DNA from: Gymnothorax reevesii
Taxonomy: Eukaryota > Chordata > Actinopteri > Anguilliformes > Muraenidae
NCBI GenBank assembly: GCA_029721435.1
Contig: CM056583.1
Location: 52,183,620-52,247,619, forward strand
Length of the DNA: 64,000 nt
Direction: 5' to 3'
Position numbers and translations under genes: made by a program. Positions 56,520-64,000 of the stretch are shown one piece after another. The notes under the pieces are model-generated. The model was not told where the DNA came from, did no database searches, and was given only the letters and a program-made list of their open reading frames with translations. Within the stretch, counting starts at the first letter, position 1. Every line of letters starts with the position of its first letter.

Positions 56520-57544
56520 TGTTGTGATTCTGCCCTTTCGTGTGTTGTCCCGAGCTTATTTGTGCTTGTGCTTTACTTTCAGGTTATATTTCCTGCTTTC
56601 GGTTCAGCCGTCTGACGATCCACTCCCAATCTGCCTTCAGCGATGTCGCGTGTCTGCCTTCAGCATGCCTGCGTTTCATTGTCCAATCACGTTTCCTCTT
56701 TTGTTTTTGGCTTTAGTATTTCATTCATTGCTTACAGCTGTGTTTAATTCCGGGTCTCTCCAAACTGGGTGAATGTGTTATCTGATTGGTTATTACAAAC
56801 CCGTGCTAACCAGCACTTATTTAAGGGTGATTGTAAATATTTTGTCACCTAATATTAACCTTGATTAACTCATTTAGTGAGCGTGTGTGATTCTGGCTTT
56901 TGTGCTTTCCGCCTGAGCTCTTTGATTAACTGCATTTAAAACCCTGTACTTTCCTTCGCTTTTCTTGTGGTGCTTTTTCCTCGTCACGTTTAGATTACCT
57001 TAATCTAAACTGTCTCGCTTGATTGATCGTCTCAGCGACTTGTCTCGACTCATTATTGTTAACCCGGTTTTCGTGTAATTGTTTATTAATCCCATGTGTT
57101 TCTGTTTCAGTCCGAGATTGCATTCCGAGCCCCCGCCTCCTCTCGTGGTTATATATGTGGCAGCATTGGATGTGATTGTCAGACGGATCCTCCGTATTGT
57201 CTCTGTGCTACAAAGTGAAGTCTCAGCTCCTCGTGCCTTCTGAGTGTCTCCCGTGTATGGTTCCTGAGTCCCGTTTGCTGCGCCCTAGTCTTGTCTGCCC
57301 CGTGTCTCCCAGTGTATCCGTCAGTGTAATAAGGTTCAGTTTTTGTTTTCTTAGATTATCCTCTCTTGGAGAGAGTATTTCTGTTTCCCCCTGCCTTTGG
57401 CAGAGTACCTCAGTTCTCCCATTTGTTCAGTGCTTGTGAACTGTGTTTTGTTTCTGCCATGTCTGCCATTTTTCCCTTAGTGTGTTTGTGTTCAATAAAC
57501 ACTTCTGGATCCTGCACCTGGTGTTCCTCTGACCTCTCCTTACA
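56520..57544 (+). repeat. Solo LTR, 1.03 kb
   Basis: Starts TGTTGTGATTC and ends CTCTCCTTACA (TGT...ACA). It has a TATTTAAG promoter box (about 56818-56825) and an AATAAA poly(A) signal (57494-57499), followed by a GT/T-rich stretch before the end. Flanks are GTAAA (56515-56519) and GAAAA (57545-57549), a possible 5-bp duplication with one change. No gag or pol lies next to it, so it is probably the product of recombination between two LTRs. It shares no obvious sequence with the 30095-30786 LTR. Confidence 0.6.
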
Positions 57545-58950
57545 GAAAAACAGTCTAGGATATTCTGATGTTCACACTCTTTGCATGCAAACATCTTAGT
57601 TTTCTATGGGACAAAGAAAATGAAGAAAAATAAACTAAACCCTACTTTAAAATGCTTTCTCTGTTCCTAAATCTAAATATGAATACTCCAAACTTTCATA
57701 AACCCCACATTGTAAACCCAGATAATGTGGGGAACTAAAATGTTCTGTGGAAACCGGTAACCTCAAAAAAAAAAAAAAAATGTAAGCCAACTTAATTGTC
57801 TGGTGTATGTTAAAAAAAAAAAAATGCATATATTTGGAATTTTTTTTAATTTGGTTTAATGAGCTCTGAACACAAGATTGTAGTTTTTTTTTTTTTTTTT
57901 TGAGACAATCGGTTTCCAAAAAAAAAACTTGAGTGCACCACAATATCTGAGGGACACACTTTATACACTACATATTGTCTTCTTTAAAAAGTCACTGAAA
58001 TGTGACAGTCTTGTATTAGGGCAGGGAAGACAGTTTGCTGGTTGCCTCTGATCCTTTTCACAGGAGAAAGATCCAAGTCTTCATTTCACCATGACAAAAA
58101 AAATCATGTTTTTAATGGACAGAGTTACCAGATGGTGGCCCAAGCACACCGTAGGCTAATAATTACAACACTACTATGAGAACAACCAGGTAGAATTCTT
58201 GTTACAGAGCAACCAGAGTTTGACTTTGATGTCTCAGTCATAACACACCGAGCCTTGTGTAATCAGATTGCACTCAATCCTTATGTCATGATTAAACAAG
58301 CAATACCACAATTTAGTTTCCTGTCTCTCTCCTGAGATTGTTACTGTGTAACAAAGCTGCCCAAAATAATTTTTTTTGGCAATTGGGTTTAATCTGTCAC
58401 GGTGCAATAGGTGATCTTGAGATCTCATCCACTGAAAAATAATTGATTAAGTCAATATATTTCCAGCACTATACAATAGGAGGGGCATGTGTTCCTCACA
58501 TCAAGAATCTATGAAGTGCTCAGCACTTCAGTTGTGGTCCAAAAAAAAATGAGTTGGACCACTCTTGTTCTAAGGAGCTCAGTGAGAAGTTACTCAAAAC
58601 AGTTGTGCGGACCTGCTTACCTTTTTCAAAGAAACTTCACATATGGCATCAACATTAGATACATTTTTTGGTAGTTTTGGTTCAATAATGTTCCAAGCTT
58701 TCTCATACCTAACCATCTGAGAGCATTGCAGCCACTAAGCCCAGCAGAACTGGTACAGACTCATCATCTTAAGTGAAGTTATCCCAAATGCGAAGTTTTT
58801 TTCAGTACAGTATTGGCAATTAATGAGTACTCGAGTTTAGATATATTGAAGGTCACTTTCCTTGTTGCTGTACATGCTACTACAGAATGAGATGAGCTAT
58901 GGTCAGAGTCAGGGACTCTTCAGTACGAGCACAACACTCAACCCTCAGAG
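57545..58950. other. Non-coding with several A/T homopolymers
   Basis: Runs of A at 57765-57780 and 57811-57823 and of T at 57841-57848 and 57882-57901. No coding evidence. Confidence 0.5.
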
Positions 58951-59105
58951 TATCGATCATGGCGGACATTTGGGAACTTTCATCATCTGGCTCTGGTGTA
59001 TCCTAGCGACCAGATGCTGCCAGTGAAAACAAATAACCAGGCACCATACACATAGAAGACAACCAGTTTTATTTTTGTGATCATTTCAAGTGATAATGCA
59101 AAATA

Positions 59106-59346
59106 ATGCAGAAAAGTTGTGTGGTGGTTGAACGTACAGCACATGACAAGTGTACAGACAGGAAAAGATCATTCTACGAGCTCGCCTAAAGACATTTAAG
59201 CCGAAAATGTCATGACCAATGGCTTCAGGCAGTTCTGCAAATTAATCCTCATGGGTCCCACTGGAGCCCGCTGAAATTCGCAATCATTTGTTCAGATCAC
59301 TTTATTACTGGCACAATGTTTTACTCAAAAGATTGTATAATTATGT
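59106..59346 (+). pseudogene. THAP zinc-finger domain relic
   Basis: Starting at ATG 59106 the frame reads MQKSCVVV, then CTDRKRSFYEL, a TAA stop at 59187-59189, then KCHDQWLQAV, HWSPLKFAIICSDHF and TGTMFYSKDC. This is the THAP layout: an early Cys, an FY-type segment, the invariant Trp (DQW), the invariant Pro (SPLKF), then ICSDHF giving Cys-x2-His. The second Cys of the C2CH set is replaced (Arg in VVVER). THAP domains occur in host THAP proteins and in P-element and Kolobok transposases; a transposon origin is more likely here, as the window holds TTAA MITEs. One stop and a lost ligand make it dead. No transposase core was seen downstream to 60170. Confidence 0.7.
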
Positions 59347-59349
59347 CTT

Positions 59350-60605
59350 TGTTCCTCTTTCGATGTTAATGGGTGGTTTATGACAGTCATTAGCAAGTCT
59401 TATATGAAAAATATTCAACATATCGGCAAGGTAATTGAAAAGTTACCAGAGTGGGCCACTTTTTAGCGAACATTGTATTGAAATTTTCCTTCAGCTACAA
59501 ATATAAATAATTGTGTAATGTTTTTGGTCAATTTCATGGTTTCAAAGTAAACTCTAATTTCTTACCTGTCTAACCAGGTATTGTTTTAATCGTTTACTTG
59601 AGCTTTGTCTTTACAAAAACTCACAAAAAGATGCTAACCTCCACAATTTCGCTGTACGCTGTTTCTTGAGTGGTTGATCCTCAAAGTTGGAACATCCACC
59701 CACACGTTGGAAGGAAGACGATAGGAACACTTTCAAACCCAACACATCAAATTTCAGAAATTATCTGGACTTAGACTTACTACAAAGAATGTCTGTGTAA
59801 CTATATGCCATACTGATGGTAAGCAGTGCAACTACAGTGCACTTCTAAAGATCCGAGGCACAGAAAAACGGATGAAACCACCCACGACAAAGAGAATGTT
59901 GTTTCTTTATTTTCACCGACTGCATAAAGGCAGACATGCCGTCAAGCGGAAGTAACATTGTTCTGCCCTGATCTATAAAGCAAACCATATACAGATTCCT
60001 GCGAAGCTTTTTCCCATACCTGTATTACGGAGCAGCAAGCACCTGTTGGACTGGATATTTAGAGTGTGAATGGGTGAATTTTCGCGAATTGAAGCATCTC
60101 TGTTTTTACCAATTCTAAGAAATTCAACTTGAAAATTCTGGAAAATGTCCAGTCCCCTGGTAGAGGCTCAATCTACTGACACAGCATAATTCTTTTAATC
60201 TTAATAGCTACATAGATGAAGATAATGGGGCAAACAGCAACATTTGGTCCTGTGAGCTAATTATTCAATAAATTTCATTACAATGCGTCACTTGTGAAAT
60301 GGTAGAGATTAGTAGAATAGTAGAGAAACATAGAGATTTCCTTGTGGACGCACAATAGGCTAGAGAAGCAGGCTTTCAGGGGCTACACCCATGCCGCCGC
60401 AAGCTATCAGACTGTCTAGTTAAGAATAGTTAACAAACTTAGCTCTGGGTGACTGTTAAAACTATGTATACAAATTAACAGCTTGGAGCTAAATGACCTT
60501 TTAATTACTGTTGGCTTTATTCCCTCTAGTCCAATGCAAACGGTCAGTGTTGTGGTGGATAGGTCATCATTCCCAGGGTTAAAATGCCCTCAGAGAAGAA
60601 AAAAA
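59350..60605. other. Non-coding downstream of the THAP relic
   Basis: A CTTACCTGTCTAACCAGGTATTG segment near 59560 and a TTTCAG/AAATT near 59755 look like splice signals but cannot be tied to a frame. No transposase motifs found. Confidence 0.35.
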
Positions 60606-60608
60606 AAA

Positions 60609-61270
60609 CTCATAGAATTTTAAAACACACCATCCATTTTCCTCACAATTTAAGAAATCTGATTTCATACTTCCAAGGACAAAAGTTAAACTTGTGCACT
60701 GAGCACATGATATTGAAAATGGGATGATAATTTCGCTCGTTCCGCCTCAGTGATTCGCGACATAACCAATTTGTTTTATTCTCCTAGGTTGAGCAGGCGG
60801 ATGTGAGTTGAGCCAGATTTTGACCACTCCCAAAAATGATAAGGTCCATGGCTATAAAAAGACCACAAAATGAAATGGTTTGGACAAGTATGCACAATGC
60901 TTCGAGTGAGCGATCCACACAGGAACCGAGCCATTGGTTTGCTTCAGGCTGGTGAAAGCCGAAGAGAAGTTGCCAGACGAATGAATGTCAGCCATTCCAC
61001 AATAGTGCATCTTCAGCAGCGATATAATGGACCTTGTCATTTTTGGCAGTGGTCAAAATCTGGCTCAACTCACTTAGGCCTACTGCTCAACCTAGGAGGA
61101 TAAAACGAATTGGTTATGTCGCGAATCACTGAAGCGGAACGAGAGAAATTATCATCCCATTTTCAATATCATATGCTCAGAGTACAAGTTTAACTTTTGT
61201 TCTTGGAAGTACGAAATCAGATTTCTTCAATTGGGAGGAAAATGGGTGGTGTGTTTTTAAATTCCATGAG
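60609..61270 (+). mobile_element. Inverted-repeat element with 240-bp arms
   Basis: The left arm (60609-60849) and right arm (61027-61270) are inverted copies, about 90% identical by eye, opening CTCATAGAATTTT and CTCATGGAATTTA. The 177-bp loop holds a TATA box and the start of an HTH-coding frame. No TA or other target duplication could be fixed at the ends, which pass into A-rich (left) and T-rich (right) runs. It resembles an internal-deletion derivative of a Tc1-type transposon with very long arms. Confidence 0.75.
60870..61103 (+). CDS. HTH-only Tc1-type protein, possible
   Basis: A 77-codon frame starting 11 bp after a TATAAAAAG box (60853-60861). Residues 18-58 read DPHRNRAIGLLQAGESRRE, then VARRMNVSHSTIVHLQQRY, the first paired-like helix-turn-helix of a Tc1 transposase, with no stop. 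After residue 58 the frame runs into the right inverted arm and the sequence stops matching transposase; there is no second HTH and no DDE domain. If expressed it would be a DNA-binding fragment able to bind related transposon ends. TATA so close to the ATG leaves almost no leader, which argues against an efficient gene, so decay of a larger element is the cautious reading. Confidence 0.4.
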   Translation: MKWFGQVCTMLRVSDPHRNRAIGLLQAGESRREVARRMNVSHSTIVHLQQRYNGPCHFWQWSKSGSTHLGLLLNLGG

Positions 61271-61274
61271 TTTT

Positions 61275-62060
61275 TTTGATTTATCTATTAAGTTATGAAG
61301 GCCTTCACTGAAGGATTAAACATGAAATTGGCCATCACAGTCCTGAAATAAAACAAACAAACAAAAAAAAAACTTCAACAGCATTTCCTTTAAGATGACC
61401 AAGAGCATTACACAAAACATTACAAAGCATCCAATTTAGCATCACGGAGACAGCAAAAAAGCACAGATTCACAAGCAACAAAAATGTGCCACTTTTTAAT
61501 GGGAACTAAAAATAAATGCAGCTTAGCTACAGCATTTTACATTAGAGGGAATTTGCAAATTTTGAGAGATTATGTTGATATCAAATGTATTCACGTTAAT
61601 ATTATTGCCTTAATGAGTATTTATATTGTGAAATTAGCCATTTGAAATGAGTATATGAAGATAATTTTTCAACAGACTCCTATTTTTGTTTCTACTATTC
61701 TAAGAGAGGCCTGTCATCAAAGCTCTAGAGCTTACAAACATTACAGCCAAAGAGAATAGCAACACCTCAGACAATCAATATTTGTAATATACGCGTGTTT
61801 GTGAACCAACAAGGTTTTTATCAAGTTTTTTTTTCATCACTAATGGATCTCACCTCCATTGATTTCCAAGGGAAGTGTTTGTATGATGTGAAAATAATTG
61901 AGAAAAAAAGTCTTGACATTATTGCCTCTCAGTTTCAAAAGGGGATAAAAGTATAAAGATTGGTTATTGATGAAACAGCTTGGGGTGACTGAACCTGCCA
62001 TAGTAGAAATAAACTTGTGCTGGAGAGTCATTACAGCCAGCTGCTCTGGCCTCCGTCAAC
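61275..62060. other. Non-coding, no feature seen
   Basis: A/T-rich unique DNA with an A run at 61364. No gene or element recognised. Confidence 0.45.
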
Positions 62061-62340
62061 CTTCAGCCAGTCAATAAGCTATTATATCCATGCAAATGCA
62101 AGCGCAATCGAAGAGCTGACATATCGGAATTGCATTTTTCACAGCTGCAGGGTTATACATCATTATTAGATACTGCAAACACGTCGTACAATTTTCTTTA
62201 TACGTACCGATTGTTTGGCGTGATATTCATGATCAGAGGACGAGGCACAGTGGATCTGTGTGAAGGTTATGCAAACAGACTGGGTTGCTTGGTCTGGAAA
62301 ATGTCAGAGGCCAGATTCACTTAATGCAAGCTAACTACAC
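62060..62340. promoter_or_regulatory. Candidate conserved non-coding element
   Basis: Even-composition unique sequence with ATGCAAATGCAAG (octamer-like, about 62092), a CAGCTG E-box (about 62142) and a CATTATTAGAT core. It looks constrained, not decayed. Inference only. Confidence 0.25.
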
Positions 62341-62769
62341 GAAATGGACTGACTGCTCAGTCCATATTGCTTAAGTGCAGGACTGAATCTCTGCACTTCC
62401 TGGATATAAAACAAATGAAAAAAAATCAAATAATGAAATGTGAGGGAATTCAAGCTCACTGCTATGACATTCTGCGAATAAGACTTAAAGATATCACTCT
62501 CAAATTTTTCCATGCATAGTTGCAAGTTTGGCAGTCAGAATGCTGAAATAATCTCTAATATCACTCTCTCTCCCACCTCATTAGTGTTCAGCAAAAGGTT
62601 GGTTGAGGAAACAGGAGTACAAATGTTACGGGCTAGTTGGTGAGTCTTTGCAGCATACGAGGCTAAAGAAGATATTCAGATAGGATCTTTGCCTCAGAGT
62701 CGAACAAGCTGAATCCGCCACGGCCCCAGCAGTCTAAAAAATGTGCACACACACATATTTGTTCCACCA

Positions 62770-62965
62770 AGTTTTTCCAACGGATTGCAGATGGGTAATG
62801 ATTAATCAGAGAGCTAACCGGGAAGTAGTTTGCAATCCGACTGGAACGCTCTGACGCATGCTAATTGAATCAGATAATTAGAGACAGTGCGCAGTAATTG
62901 GCTCATTCCCATGCAGCAGGTGGCAGGCTGCTCAGCTGTGGAATGAAGTCGCATTAGCACCATTT
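62770..62965. promoter_or_regulatory. Candidate conserved enhancer-like block
   Basis: Within 190 bp: GTAATGATTAATCAG (Pbx/Hox- or Pitx-like, 62796-62810), ATGCTAATTGAATC (62857-62870), CAGATAATTAGAG (62871-62883), GTAATTGGCTC (62894-62904), CAGCAGGTGGCAGG and CAGCTG E-box-type sites (62916-62938) and GCATTAGCACC. Clustered homeodomain and E-box motifs in repeat-free DNA are characteristic of vertebrate developmental enhancers. No alignment is available to show conservation. Confidence 0.4.
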
Positions 62966-63895
62966 TTTTTTTAAAGGAAACCTCCCTTTATGCAGTTTGG
63001 AACAATTTTATTTTCTGCATATTTTCTCCAAGCAAGCAAAATAATACAGGCCAGAGACCATATGGAGAGACAAGGTCTGAACAGGTTGCTGTGGGTTGTT
63101 TGCACTGATTTTTGCATTTTGGAGGAATTGACACATCAGCGAACACATTAATTTTTCATTTTTTTCCTGGCAAACCATTGCTGTGAGTGGAGAAAACTGT
63201 TTATTACTGCTACAGACATTCAAAGTCTGAAGTATATAACAGTAAAATTAAGGCAAGTAACTTTTTCAGGTTTAGCAAAAGGAGTCTAGGGAGGAGTTTT
63301 AACACAAGTTTATTTTTAGAAAATGATAAAGAAAAATTTAACACAAATATCTGTTTGAGTGAGTGGTTATAGGGCGAGAGCCAGTAGCAGACTGTAGAAA
63401 AAGCTGGATAGGCTTGTCTATCGACTGAAGACATTTTTGCTCAAAATACTTAGAGGAAACTTGGTCATGAAATGGTCAGAAGTTAGGTAAAGAAGAACAA
63501 AGTAACTGGTGGGTAAGGGCTGGATATGGTTAAAGAGACTGGTCCATGGTCTGTATTCGGGATGGCAAGCTGAACGAGCCAGGGTACACAGGCAGGTGTA
63601 CGACCTCGAATTAGGGAGTTAGAGAGACTGGAAGAGGCCACTGGTCAGGACCACTCTGGGAAGAGATTCCCTACTAGATATTCACTTGATTTCCTCAGTA
63701 GTTAACACTGATTACGGAAGAGAATCCAGTGAAGAGGAGACATAGACCAGGAACTTGAATGCACATGACAACAATTAGCAATGGGAAACAGGTGAGAGTG
63801 GGAGCACAAAAGGGAGGGTGAAAAACAAGACAATAATTGAATAATGGGAACTAATTGGGGAAACTGAAGGAGAAACTAGAAAGGACAGTTGGATT
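62966..63895. other. Non-coding; possible decayed LTR
   Basis: No gene. The style of 63300-63850 (a TTTATT near the start, then purine-rich phrases such as AACAGGTGAGAGTGGGAGCACAAAAGGGAGGG) recalls minus-strand gypsy LTRs, but I could not define ends or find similarity to the other two LTRs. Confidence 0.3.
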
Positions 63896-63898
63896 ATG

Positions 63899-64000
63899 AG
63901 TGAAAACAATTAAGAAAAGCTTAGGATGAGACATTCAGGTAATCTATGATTTCAGATTACCTGAATGTCTCATCCTAAGCTTTTCTTAATTGTTTTCACT
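63899..64000. repeat. Perfect palindrome, 47-bp arms, at window edge
   Basis: The left arm 63899-63945 (AGTGAAAACAATTAAGAAAA... to ...CAGGTAATCT) is the exact reverse complement of 63954-64000, with an 8-bp spacer ATGATTTC. There are no mismatches, and the right arm ends at the last base of the window, so the palindrome may continue outward. Confidence 0.95.

Noticed and set aside
63260..63895. Gypsy LTR at the right edge
   Set aside because: The style is LTR-like, but no termini, TATA or match to other LTRs could be fixed.

Overview
This 64 kb window reads as non-coding DNA from a bony fish, most likely a teleost. The evidence is the repeat content: several Tc1-type DD34E transposons, chromodomain-type Ty3/gypsy elements, RTE-like LINEs, a CAGGGGCGCC-ended hAT element, TTAA-flanked MITEs, and abundant CA, ATCT, AAT and ATC microsatellites. 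Species cannot be read from the sequence. I found no host protein-coding gene. Every open frame with recognisable protein similarity is a transposon relic, and the remaining frames are short, repeat-driven or unsupported.

Layout. 1-5.3 kb: unique DNA, a 1.34 kb TTAA-type MITE (2292-3635) and a CA repeat. 6.1-9.6 kb: a gypsy fragment (minus strand) abutting an RTE-like LINE (plus strand), whose 3' tail is split by a TTAA MITE. 9.65-10.7 kb: degenerate telomere-like and GT-rich tracts. 11.55-13.42 kb: a Tc1 element with a small MITE nested in its transposase gene. 14.2-14.7 kb: a second LINE fragment (minus). 14.7-23.8 kb: almost free of transposons, with homeodomain-like and octamer-like motifs and a CpG-rich block. 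23.8-25.3 kb: an old Tc1. 26.5-30.8 kb: a gypsy element on the minus strand with its 5' LTR, gag, pol and part of integrase. 30.9-31.3 kb: a hairpin element. 31.3-43.6 kb: largely unique, apart from a tandem tRNA-like repeat (32.7-33.1 kb) and a mariner-type MITE (34.2 kb). 43.67-45.26 kb: a pile-up of MITE and Tc1 pieces. 45.3-50.4 kb: unique, with a perfect RFX-type X-box palindrome. 50.44-52.05 kb: a full-length Tc1 whose transposase is broken by only three stop codons. 52.9-54.7 kb: a hAT element with matching 8-bp target duplications and a tRNA-like SINE inside. 55.2-55.7 kb: Tc1 and LINE-tail fragments. 56.52-57.54 kb: a solo LTR. 59.1-59.35 kb: a decayed THAP-domain exon. 60.6-61.27 kb: a long-armed inverted-repeat element carrying a helix-turn-helix-only frame behind a TATA box. 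62-63 kb: motif-dense unique DNA. 63.9-64 kb: a perfect 47-bp-arm palindrome that runs into the window edge.

No operon, CRISPR array, rRNA or intact tRNA gene is present. Taken together this looks like a gene desert or large intron. Transposon-poor blocks with homeobox-type motifs are candidate conserved regulatory DNA, and the transposon-rich blocks are nested graveyards from which insertion order can be read. The most unusual items are the edge palindrome, the HTH-only inverted-repeat element, the THAP relic, two hairpin-plus-CCGTCCG elements, and the tandem tRNA-like repeat.
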